From positions 1 through 38,232 of the forward strand of contig JBFIPU010000013.1 of NCBI GenBank assembly GCA_041609995.1: 38,232 nucleotides of DNA, written 5' to 3'. Within the stretch, counting starts at the first letter, position 1, and every line of letters begins with the position of its first letter. Of the stretch, positions 8,458 to 15,238 are shown piece by piece. The stretch comes from JABDOU01 sp041609995. GTDB lineage: Bacteria > Actinomycetota > Acidimicrobiia > Spongiisociales > SHLN01. A program made the position numbers and the translations under genes. The notes below the pieces were generated by a model, which saw only the letters and a list, made by a program, of their open reading frames with translations, was not told the DNA's origin and did no database searches.

Positions 8458-8493
8458 CGAGAAAAGCGGGACCCGAGGGTCCCGCTTTTCTCG
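8458..8493 (+). terminator. Intrinsic terminator or attenuator between the two pilin genes
   Basis: A perfect 17-bp inverted repeat (CGAGAAAAGCGGGACCC and its complement) with only GA between the arms, followed by TTT. The A-tract and T-tract in the stem allow it to work in either direction. A smaller 6-bp hairpin (GACCTC/GAGGTC, 8440-8455) precedes it. Partial readthrough would give much more pilA mRNA than mRNA for the second pilin and pilD. Confidence 0.8.
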
Positions 8494-8510
8494 TTTCGGA
8501 TCCCGTCGGA

Positions 8511-9020
8511 ATGTTTCAAGCAATCTCGGCTCTGCGTCGATACTTTCTCATGTCGAAACGAGACAGCGATGAGGGCTTCACCCTGATTGAGCTCATGATC
8601 GTGGTGTTGATCGTTGCGATTCTCGTGGCGATCGCAGTGCCGACCTTTCTCGGTCAGCGGACCACCGCTCAGGACCGGGCCGCCCAATCGGCACTCCGCC
8701 ACGGTCTTGTCGCCGAAAAGAGCGTCATGGCTGCCACGATCTCGTACACAGACGATGTTGCCCAACTCCAAGCTGTTGAACCCAGCCTGACGTTCGCTGC
8801 CACTCTCACGCCACCGGTCGGACAGATCGGAGTTGCCGTCAACGGCACGGATGTTGTTTGCATGGTCGCGCAGAGCCAGTCCGGAACCTGGTTTGGCATC
8901 TGGGATGCAGTCCAGGATGCGGCGGCATTCGGCCAGGCTGCGACGGCCGCCGGGCTGTTCGGGGGCGCCTGTCCTGCGCTGGTGCCGCCCTCGCCCGTAT
9001 GGGCCCCCACCGGGTGGTAG
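8511..9020 (+). CDS. Second type IV pilin-like protein (paralogue of PilA)
   Basis: Up to 169 residues with a class III signal G|FTLIELMIVV and Glu at mature position 5. The first 50 mature residues are very close to the preceding pilin (both share PTFLGQR, TAQDRAAQS and LR), while the globular part has diverged. It keeps two cysteines, in VVCMV and GGAC, and a C-terminal tryptophan. ATG 8511 gives a 22-residue leader; ATG 8550 gives a more usual 9-residue leader (MSKRDSDEG). Neither has a good ribosome binding site, so the start is uncertain. It is probably a minor or alternative pilin expressed by readthrough of the preceding terminator. Confidence 0.88.
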   Translation: MFQAISALRRYFLMSKRDSDEGFTLIELMIVVLIVAILVAIAVPTFLGQRTTAQDRAAQSALRHGLVAEKSVMAATISYTDDVAQLQAVEPSLTFAATLTPPVGQIGVAVNGTDVVCMVAQSQSGTWFGIWDAVQDAAAFGQAATAAGLFGGACPALVPPSPVWAPTGW

Positions 9021-9029
9021 CAATAGCGC

Positions 9030-9803
9030 ATGCATGCGATGCTGATCGCCGTTTCGAGTCTGGTCGGGCTGGTGATCGGCTCATTCTTGAATGTCGTGGC
9101 GCACCGGGTTCCGCTCGGCAGGTCGGTTGTGAGGCCTGGTTCGGCCTGCCCGGACTGCAATACTCCCATCCGATCGACCGACAATATTCCTGTTATCGGT
9201 TGGTTGCGGCTCCGCGGCAGATGTCGCGACTGCGCAAGTCCGATTTCTGCCCGGTATGCCGTGGTCGAGGCTGCCACCGGCCTGATATTCGGTTTGATCG
9301 CCTGGTGGGCGGGAGCGACGGCTCTGCTGCCGAGCTACTTGTTCTTCGCGGCCACGACCATCGCCCTGGTGCTCACTGATCTCGATCACAAACGGTTACC
9401 CGATCGGATCGTCTTCACCGGCACCGGGCTGACGGTTGCACTGTTCATAGGTGGAAGCGTCCTCGAAAGCCAAACCGGCCGGCTTCCCACTGCCTTCGGC
9501 GGGGGGCTGGCCTACCTCGTGCTGTTCTTCGTGCTGTTCATGGTCACCCCGGGCGGGTTCGGGTTCGGGGATGTCAAGCTGGCGTTCTTGCTCGGGTTTG
9601 TGATGGCCTACTCGGGCTGGGTCGAGCTGGTTGTGGGGATCTTCGGTGCCTTCCTGATCGGGGGAGCGGCGGGTACCGCCATCATGCTCTTCACAGATCG
9701 AGGGCGGAAGGCCAAGATGCCGTTCGGCCCCGCAATGATGGCGGCGGCCTGGGTCGCGGTGGTGTGGGGAGACGCCATCGGCGGCTGGTATCTGTCGCTC
9801 TGA
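9030..9803 (+). CDS. pilD: Prepilin peptidase / N-methyltransferase
   Basis: A 257-residue polytopic membrane aspartic protease that removes prepilin leaders and N-methylates the new N-terminus. The N-terminal domain keeps the four zinc cysteines C40, C43, C65 and C68 (CPDC, CRDC). The catalytic aspartates are in LTDLDHKRLPD (about D117/D119) and in the GxGD motif GFGD (D181). About seven further hydrophobic helices follow. It begins nine bases after the second pilin, so it shares that transcript. The substrates are presumably the two adjacent pilins. Confidence 0.94.
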   Translation: MHAMLIAVSSLVGLVIGSFLNVVAHRVPLGRSVVRPGSACPDCNTPIRSTDNIPVIGWLRLRGRCRDCASPISARYAVVEAATGLIFGLIAWWAGATALLPSYLFFAATTIALVLTDLDHKRLPDRIVFTGTGLTVALFIGGSVLESQTGRLPTAFGGGLAYLVLFFVLFMVTPGGFGFGDVKLAFLLGFVMAYSGWVELVVGIFGAFLIGGAAGTAIMLFTDRGRKAKMPFGPAMMAAAWVAVVWGDAIGGWYLSL

Positions 9804-9890
9804 CGGGTTCGACAGCAGCGGTGGGAAACGGCGCCACAAGGGAACTTTTCGCGCTCGAGCCGAAAGACCACAGCCCCTACCCCTCATCGC

Positions 9891-9896
9891 TATGCT
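9891..9896 (+). promoter_or_regulatory. Candidate -10 element for the pilM operon
   Basis: TATGCT within ATCGCTATGCT. The same 11 bases recur upstream of pyrR (17892-17902), which supports a shared housekeeping-type -10 element. No convincing -35 is seen. Transcription from here would give a leader of about 255 bases before pilM. Confidence 0.35.
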
Positions 9897-10160
9897 TTCG
9901 CCGAGTAAATGACATGCGCGTAATTACAAGTCTGTGGACAGTGATGTGAGTCCCGATCTCAGACCTGTGAACGCCCCGAGGACCAGGACCGACGATGTGC
10001 CCGCGCTGGGGGTATCGACCGAGCCAAAGCCACGGAGAGCCGGGTTCGACCCTCACGAGGGGCCCGCAAGTAGAGCCAAGTAGAGAGCTACGAAGAGCTA
10101 CACCAGAAGCTACAAAACGAGCTAGAGCAAGCTACAGAGCGAGTACGAGGCGGAGAGTAG
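9897..10160 (+). other. Long structured non-coding leader upstream of pilM
   Basis: The gap between pilD and pilM is 357 bases and has no convincing gene. Within it I see three possible hairpins. The first is GTCTG-T-GGAC (9930-9939) with GTCC-N6-CAGAC (9950-9964). The second is CGAT...CCC with GGG...ATCG (9993-10017). The third is CCCT-CACG-AGGG (10050-10061), which competes with GGGT-TCG-ACCC (10042-10052). The segment CCAAAGCCACGG...AGCCGGGTT at 10023-10046 recalls the 3' half of the c-di-GMP-I (GEMM) core, but the usual 5' half and P3 arm are not recognisable. The last 90 bases are purine-rich repeats. It may be a cis-regulatory RNA; its identity is unknown. Confidence 0.4.
10067..10150 (+). 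repeat. Purine-rich degenerate direct repeats (AGCTA x5) before pilM
   Basis: CAAGTAGAG occurs twice (10067 and 10077). AGCTA then occurs five times, at 10086, 10096, 10108, 10120 and 10130, with symmetric spacing of 10, 12, 12 and 10 bases. A weaker AGTAC follows at 10142. The top strand is nearly free of T apart from these units. The array ends about ten bases before the pilM ribosome binding region. The near-helical phasing suggests multiple protein sites on DNA or repeated unpaired sites on RNA. Confidence 0.7.
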
Positions 10161-11225
10161 ATGGCAGTCACGGTCGGCCTGGACATCGGTTCCAGCAGCG
10201 TTCGCGCCGCGGCCATCGATGTCGGCAAAGCCCAGCCGGTGCTCAGAAAAGTGGGTGAGGTGGGGCTGCCGGCCGGGGCCGTGGTAGCCGGCGAAATCAT
10301 CGACGGGGCAGCGGTGGTCGACGCGATCAAGGAACTCTGGCGCAAGCACCGTCTCCCCAAGAAGCGTGTCGTGGTCGGTCTCGCCAACCAGCGGGTCGTG
10401 GTTCGGCAGGTGGACGTTCCGCTCATGGGCGAAACCGAGCTGCGCGACGCCCTGCCATTTCAGGTGCAGGAATACATGCCCATGTCGGTGGAAGAGGCCA
10501 TTTTGGACCACATCGGCATCGACGAGTTCACCACGCCGGAAGGCGAGCCAATGCAGGCCATCCTCGCGATCGCCGCCCACCGATCCATGGTGCAAGATTT
10601 CCTCGATGTCACCACCTCGGCCGGATTGAGCGTCATCGCCGTCGACTTGCAGGCGTTCGCGCTCGTTCGCTCGCTGGTACCGGCCCCCATCGAGGGTGTG
10701 GCGGTACTGGTGGACATCGGCGCGGATATCACTCAAGTGGTGCTCGTGAGCGGCTCCACCCCTCGCTTCGTCCGTATCGTGCAGACCGGCGGATCCAATT
10801 TCACCGATGCCCTGGTCGAGGAGCTGGGGGTCGACGCGGCAGAGGCCGAGCAGCTCAAGCGGCGCATCGGAGTGTCGGTCGAAGACGATGTTCCTCCGGC
10901 CGACGACGAAGACGCCAGCCAAGATGAGGCGGCGCAGGCGGTGCTGACCCGCGAGGCAGGCGGTTTCATCGAGGAGATCCGTGGCTCCGTCAACTTCTTT
11001 TTGAGTCAGGGTGAAGGGGGCCCGCTGACCCGGGTGGTCGTGGCAGGCAATGGCGCACGCCTTCCGCACCTGGCAAACCGCCTGGGGCGCACGCTGGATG
11101 CGCCGGTGGAGCCGGCCCGGGTCCTGGGCCAGCTCAACACCGGCAAGCTCTCGGAAGAAGAAGTAGCTCCGCTACAACCGGTTCTCCCCGTACCGGTCGG
11201 CCTGGCTCTGTGGAACGCTGAATGA
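10161..11225 (+). CDS. pilM: Type IV pilus assembly protein PilM (actin-like ATPase)
   Basis: A 354-residue FtsA/actin-fold protein. The phosphate-1 motif GLDIGSSSVRAA (6-17) and phosphate-2 motif VDIGADITQVVLV are clear. The adenosine motif is VVVAGNGARLPHL. PilM is cytoplasmic and binds the N-terminal INLLP peptide of PilN, linking the PilN/PilO alignment complex to the motors. An acidic, probably disordered insertion (about 247-262) is present. ATG 10161 follows a GGCGGAG site. The stop overlaps the pilN start by 4 bases. Confidence 0.92.
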   Translation: MAVTVGLDIGSSSVRAAAIDVGKAQPVLRKVGEVGLPAGAVVAGEIIDGAAVVDAIKELWRKHRLPKKRVVVGLANQRVVVRQVDVPLMGETELRDALPFQVQEYMPMSVEEAILDHIGIDEFTTPEGEPMQAILAIAAHRSMVQDFLDVTTSAGLSVIAVDLQAFALVRSLVPAPIEGVAVLVDIGADITQVVLVSGSTPRFVRIVQTGGSNFTDALVEELGVDAAEAEQLKRRIGVSVEDDVPPADDEDASQDEAAQAVLTREAGGFIEEIRGSVNFFLSQGEGGPLTRVVVAGNGARLPHLANRLGRTLDAPVEPARVLGQLNTGKLSEEEVAPLQPVLPVPVGLALWNAE

Positions 11226-11809
11226 GGGACATCAACCTCCTCCCCGGTGAGATCTTCGAAGAAGAGGTTTCGCGGCGCAACCGACTGCTGTGGCTGGTTG
11301 GTCTGGTTCTCCTGCTCGTGTTGCTGGCGGTGCTGACGCTCGATCGGCTCGCTACGGTGCGCACTGTCGAAAACGATCTCGAGACGCAGCAACAAACCAA
11401 TGCGGTGAAGCAAGCCGAGATCGACGGTCTGGGCCAGTTCGAGGTCCCGTTGCAGGAGTTCGAGCAGCGGGTGGAATTGGTGACGACGGCGCTGGCGGGA
11501 GATGTGTCGTGGGCGCGGCTGTTGAATGATCTCGGTCGATTCATCCCGGACCGGGTGTGGTTGTCGACGTTCGCCGGCAATGACGAACAAATCTCGGTCT
11601 CGGGCACGGCTTTCGAGTATGAGGACGTCGCCAACTGGCTCCGTGCTGTCGACAACCCGAATTACGCAGGGCTCGAGTCCAGCTGGGTGACAACCGTCAC
11701 CGCCAATGAGGTCAGCGGTGTGGAGGTGCTGTCGTATCAATCGACTGCACAGCTGACTGAAGAGGCGGCGGCGTCCCGGCTCACATCCAGAATCCCGGAG
11801 ATCTCGTGA
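11222..11809 (+). CDS. pilN: Type IV pilus assembly protein PilN
   Basis: A 195-residue bitopic membrane protein. It begins with MRDINLLPGE, whose INLLP peptide is the PilM-docking motif. A transmembrane helix (about 22-42), a coiled coil (about 44-85) and a ferredoxin-like extracytoplasmic domain follow (WARLLNDLGRFIPDRVWLS). PilN pairs with PilO to form the alignment subcomplex. It overlaps both neighbours by 4 bases. Confidence 0.9.
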   Translation: MRDINLLPGEIFEEEVSRRNRLLWLVGLVLLLVLLAVLTLDRLATVRTVENDLETQQQTNAVKQAEIDGLGQFEVPLQEFEQRVELVTTALAGDVSWARLLNDLGRFIPDRVWLSTFAGNDEQISVSGTAFEYEDVANWLRAVDNPNYAGLESSWVTTVTANEVSGVEVLSYQSTAQLTEEAAASRLTSRIPEIS

Positions 11810-12396
11810 ACACCCGCAATGTGCTCATCGCCGTTCTGGTTGCGATTCTCGTCGTCGGTCTCTGGTGGTTCCTGTTCTGGCGAGGCTCGTCCACCCGTCT
11901 CGGCGACATCGAAGCCGAGCTTCAAACTGCGGTGCAGGAGCAAGACACCCTCGATACGCGTATCGCCCGCCTGCAGGAACTGCGCAACCAGCAGGGCCAA
12001 TTCGACGCCGCCGTCGCCGAGATCTCTGTTTCGATTCCCGCCGATCCCAGCGAGGCGGCCCTCCTCGAATCGATCCGAGCGCTGGCGAGGGAATCCGGCC
12101 TCGACATCGTCGCTCTTTCTGCCATCCCTCCCGCCCCGTCGACTCTCAGTGAGGAGCTGTTCGAGATCGCACTGAACCTCGGTGTCGAGGGCGAATACTT
12201 TCGGACGCTGCAATTCCTGTTCGATCTCGAGGATCTCGACCGGTTGATCCGCATCGACCAGATAGCGATCTCGGCCACCTTCGACGAGACCACCGCCACC
12301 AACACCCTGCAAACCAACATCACGGCGCGGGCGTTTTCGACGGAGCCGTTACCGGGTACGCTCGAAGAGTTAGAAGGCGAGGAGGTGACCAACTGA
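11806..12396 (+). CDS. pilO: Type IV pilus assembly protein PilO
   Basis: A 196-residue protein starting at GTG 11806 inside the pilN stop. It has a hydrophobic helix at about 6-28, a coiled coil (about 32-65) and a PilO-type ferredoxin-like domain with the typical EGEYFRTLQFLFDLEDLDRL segment. It is the partner of PilN in the membrane alignment complex. The acidic C-terminal tail (about 180-196) looks disordered. The TGA overlaps the next ATG by one base. Confidence 0.88.
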   Translation: MNTRNVLIAVLVAILVVGLWWFLFWRGSSTRLGDIEAELQTAVQEQDTLDTRIARLQELRNQQGQFDAAVAEISVSIPADPSEAALLESIRALARESGLDIVALSAIPPAPSTLSEELFEIALNLGVEGEYFRTLQFLFDLEDLDRLIRIDQIAISATFDETTATNTLQTNITARAFSTEPLPGTLEELEGEEVTN

Positions 12397-12905
12397 TGGT
12401 TCGCCGCAGTTCCACCCTGATCACCACCATTCTTCTGCTGGCGGTCTTGATCTCGATCAGCTGGTTGTTGGTTGCGCCGGGCGTCTTTGGAGGGGTCCGC
12501 ACCGAGTTGGATGCGCCGGCGTCCGTCACGCTGCCCTCGGCGACGGCAACCGAGGTAGTCACCGGATCTTTGTCCGACACGCTCCTGCCGGGTTCCCGGG
12601 TCGTCGATGCATTCCAGGCCGCCCAGCCGCGCGACCCGTTCCGTCCGCTGATCCTGGCTGCTCCCGACTTCGAAGGAGCGGAGGACCCGCTTGCCGGCAG
12701 CAACGTGACCGTGGTCGCCATCACCACCGACGCAGCCGGCAACCGCCGCGCCATCGTGCGGGTCGACGGCACGGAATACACCGTTGGCGTCGGCGAGACG
12801 TTCGCCGGTCGCTACAAGGTCGTCGCGCTCGACGATGACAAGGTCACGTTCTTGTTCGGCGACTCGACTTTTGTGCTGGGCGAAGGCCAGCAAATCCTCA
12901 AGTAG
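12396..12905 (+). CDS. PilP/GspC-like pilus assembly protein
   Basis: A 169-residue protein with one N-terminal membrane anchor (about 7-29), a Ser/Thr/Ala-rich linker (about 40-75) and a small beta domain. RDPFRP at 79-84 followed by a domain with VDGTEYTVGVGETFAGRYKV and a final FVLGEGQ fits the homology region of PilP and GspC. In didermic bacteria PilP links PilN/PilO to the secretin PilQ. No secretin gene is present here, so if the host is monoderm its partner must be different. It is the last gene of the pilM-N-O unit. The PilP label rests on position and domain pattern. Confidence 0.7.
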   Translation: MVRRSSTLITTILLLAVLISISWLLVAPGVFGGVRTELDAPASVTLPSATATEVVTGSLSDTLLPGSRVVDAFQAAQPRDPFRPLILAAPDFEGAEDPLAGSNVTVVAITTDAAGNRRAIVRVDGTEYTVGVGETFAGRYKVVALDDDKVTFLFGDSTFVLGEGQQILK

Positions 12906-12939
12906 CCGCCGGCCGGGCCCGCCAGGGGCCCCCGGCTAC
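12902..12939 (+). terminator. GC-rich hairpin closing the pilus operon
   Basis: An outer stem GTAGCCG/CGGCTAC (12902-12908 with 12933-12939) encloses an inner stem GGGCCC/GGGCCC (12915-12920 with 12926-12931). It begins at the pilP-like stop codon. There is no T-run, so it would be a U-less GC terminator of the type proposed for actinobacteria. Its right arm overlaps the candidate aroC -10. Confidence 0.45.
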
Positions 12940-12942
12940 CAT
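12937..12942 (+). promoter_or_regulatory. Candidate -10 for leaderless aroC transcript
   Basis: TACCAT ends nine bases before the aroC ATG, and no Shine-Dalgarno sequence is visible. A start of transcription at or next to the ATG is therefore likely. The same arrangement is seen at def (30868) and the TerC gene (34010). Confidence 0.35.
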
Positions 12943-12951
12943 CCCTCCGAT

Positions 12952-14103
12952 ATGTTTCGCATGCTCACGGCAGGGGAATCGCACGGCCCGGGACTCACGA
13001 CCATCGTGGAAGGCTTGCCCTCGGGGCTGCCGGTCTCGCGCGATGGCCTGGCGTCAGAGCTGGCGCGCCGCCGGCTCGGTTTCGGACGCGGGCGACGCAT
13101 GCAGCTGGAGCAGGACGAGATCGAGTTCCTTGGCGGCCTCCGGTTCGGCTTGACTCTCGGATCTCCGGTCTCCGTGTTGGTTCGCAACACCGAGTTCGCC
13201 ACCAAGTGGACCAAGGAGATGAACCCCGAAGAGGGAGAAAGTGCCCGGCCGGCCACGGCCCCTCGGCCTGGTCACGCCGATTTGGCCGGCATGCAGAAGT
13301 ACGACACCCACGATGCCCGCAACATCCTCGAACGGGCTTCCGCCCGGGAGACGGCGGCCCGGACGGTCGGCGGGTACCTCGCCAAGCAGCTTCTCGATCA
13401 GGTCGGGGTGACGGTCATCTCGCATGTGGTCTCGATCGGGGGAGCGGTTGCCACCGGCCCGACCCCGGGCCCTGGTGATCTCGCAGTCATCGACCGCTCC
13501 CCGGTGCGAACGGCCGATGCCGAGTCCGAGGCCGCCATGGTGGCCGCCATCGAGGCGGCGCGGGCAGACCGAGACACCCTCGGGGGCGTGGTGGAGGTGC
13601 TGGCGTTCGGGGTGCCGGTCGGCGTCGGCAGTCACGTTCATTACGACCGACGGCTCGACGGGTTGCTGGCATTGAACCTGATGTCGATTCAGGCCATCAA
13701 GGCGGTAGAGGTGGGGGATGGGTTCGAATCCGCCCGCCGGCGCGGATCGGCCGCCCATGATGAGATCGACTACGCGGACGGGACGTTTGTGCGAGAAACC
13801 GACCGGGCCGGCGGGATCGAAGGCGGCATGAGCACTGGACAGACGATCCGGGTTCGGGCCGCCATGAAGCCGATCTCGACGTTGATGAAGGCGCTCAAGA
13901 CGGTTGACGTCGATACCAAAGACCGGGAGTCCGCCATCCGCGAGCGGTCCGATGTCTGTGCCGTTCCCGCCGCCGGGGTCGTGGCCGAGTCCATGGTCGC
14001 CATCGCGCTGGCGCAGGAGATGCAGCGGAAATTCGGCGGCGACACCGTTTCGGATTTCGTCACCGCCGTCGAGGCATACCGCAAGCGAATCGCAACGTTC
14101 TGA
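12952..14103 (+). CDS. aroC: Chorismate synthase
   Basis: A 383-residue FMN-dependent enzyme that converts EPSP to chorismate, the last shikimate pathway step. The start MFRMLTAGESHGPGL is canonical, which selects ATG 12952 over upstream in-frame codons. Further signatures are RPGHADLAGMQKY, RNILERASARETAARTVGG, GGIEGGMSTGQ and VPAAGVVAES near the end. It is full length. aroB follows after two bases. The shikimate kinase gene that often sits between aroC and aroB is missing here. Confidence 0.96.
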   Translation: MFRMLTAGESHGPGLTTIVEGLPSGLPVSRDGLASELARRRLGFGRGRRMQLEQDEIEFLGGLRFGLTLGSPVSVLVRNTEFATKWTKEMNPEEGESARPATAPRPGHADLAGMQKYDTHDARNILERASARETAARTVGGYLAKQLLDQVGVTVISHVVSIGGAVATGPTPGPGDLAVIDRSPVRTADAESEAAMVAAIEAARADRDTLGGVVEVLAFGVPVGVGSHVHYDRRLDGLLALNLMSIQAIKAVEVGDGFESARRRGSAAHDEIDYADGTFVRETDRAGGIEGGMSTGQTIRVRAAMKPISTLMKALKTVDVDTKDRESAIRERSDVCAVPAAGVVAESMVAIALAQEMQRKFGGDTVSDFVTAVEAYRKRIATF

Positions 14104-14105
14104 GC

Positions 14106-15134
14106 ATGCCGCGCACGATCCAGGTCGCCGGGTGTGAGGTGGTCATCGGCGAGGATCTCCTGGTTGCGGACCCGATCGTGCCGACCCGGGAGCGCGGACG
14201 GGTGGCGATCTTTCATCAGCCGGGCCGGCCTGCTGCCATCGCCGAGTCGCTGGCCGCGCGACTGGGAGAGTCGCGGTTGTACGAGCTCCCGGACGGCGAG
14301 GCGGCCAAGGACCTCGATGTGGCAGCCGCGTTGTATCGCTGGTTGAACGATTTCGGAATGACCAGGTCTGACACGGTCGTTGGTGTAGGGGGAGGAGCTG
14401 CCACCGACCTGGCCGGGTACGTGGCCGCCACCTATCTGCGTGGCATCGAAGCGGTCTACGTTCCCACGACGCTGCTGGGGGCGGTCGATGCGTCGGTGGG
14501 GGGCAAGACCGGGGTCAACGTCGACGGCAAGAACCTGGTCGGGGTCTTTGCTCACCCGAGCCGGGTAGTGATCGATACGGCCGTCCTGGCCGACCTGCCG
14601 GCGCCCGTGGCCCGCCAGGGCCACGCCGAAGCGGTCAAGGCCGCTCTGATCGGAAGTGCGGAGCTGCTGGCGTTGTACGAGACATCCGGCATTTCGGCCG
14701 ACCTCGAAACCATCGTCTACGAGGCGATTCGGGTGAAGGCCGAGGTCGTCACCGAGGACTGGCGGGAGAAAGGCCGGCGGGCGATCCTCAACTACGGCCA
14801 CACCGTGGGCCACGCAGTCGAAGTGGCAGGCAATCTGCCGCACGGTGATGCCATCGCCATCGGAATGACGGTGGCGGCTCGAGTATCGGCATCGACTGTC
14901 GGATTCGAGGACGGCGACCGACAGGAATCACTGCTGCGCTCGCTCGGTCTTCCGACCCGGATACCACGGCTGCCGGTGGAGGATCTCTTTCGGCTGGTCG
15001 GCCTGGACAAGAAGCGCGATGCCGTCGGGTTGCGCATGGTCCTGCTCGAGCGGATCGGTGCCCCGGTGGTGACCCACGTCGATCCGGAAACACTCACCGG
15101 CGCCATGGTTGCGGTTGGGGCGGAGTCCCAATAG
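14106..15134 (+). CDS. aroB: 3-Dehydroquinate synthase
   Basis: A 342-residue NAD- and metal-dependent enzyme converting DAHP to 3-dehydroquinate. The NAD motif GGGAATD is at 95-101 and the family block VPTTLLGAVDASVGGKTGVN at 119-138. Predicted metal ligands are E175 (GHAEAVK), H232 (NYGH) and H246 (LPHGD). It follows aroC by two bases in the same unit. No fused or adjacent shikimate kinase is seen. Confidence 0.95.
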   Translation: MPRTIQVAGCEVVIGEDLLVADPIVPTRERGRVAIFHQPGRPAAIAESLAARLGESRLYELPDGEAAKDLDVAAALYRWLNDFGMTRSDTVVGVGGGAATDLAGYVAATYLRGIEAVYVPTTLLGAVDASVGGKTGVNVDGKNLVGVFAHPSRVVIDTAVLADLPAPVARQGHAEAVKAALIGSAELLALYETSGISADLETIVYEAIRVKAEVVTEDWREKGRRAILNYGHTVGHAVEVAGNLPHGDAIAIGMTVAARVSASTVGFEDGDRQESLLRSLGLPTRIPRLPVEDLFRLVGLDKKRDAVGLRMVLLERIGAPVVTHVDPETLTGAMVAVGAESQ

Positions 15135-15238
15135 GCTCATCGGATTGTGGCGATGTTTCTACGACTTACGAGCCCGGCGCCATAACACAGCCGGAACTCA
15201 CTGATCTGTCACGTCACAATTCTCCTGGGAGTTCACCC

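Noticed and set aside
10040..10055. GGTTCGA-like T-loop suggesting a tRNA or tmRNA
   Set aside because: The flanking bases do not pair as a T-arm, and no acceptor, D or anticodon arm is present.
10074..10160. Open frame in the AGCTA repeat region that reads as an amphipathic, coiled-coil-like peptide ending at the TAG just before pilM
   Set aside because: There is no ATG, GTG or TTG in the frame after the upstream TAG at 10071. The peptide character follows from the purine-rich repeats.
15153..15185. Possible leuA leader peptide (MFLRLTSPAP)
   Set aside because: It has only two leucine codons, a poor ribosome binding site and no visible attenuator stems.
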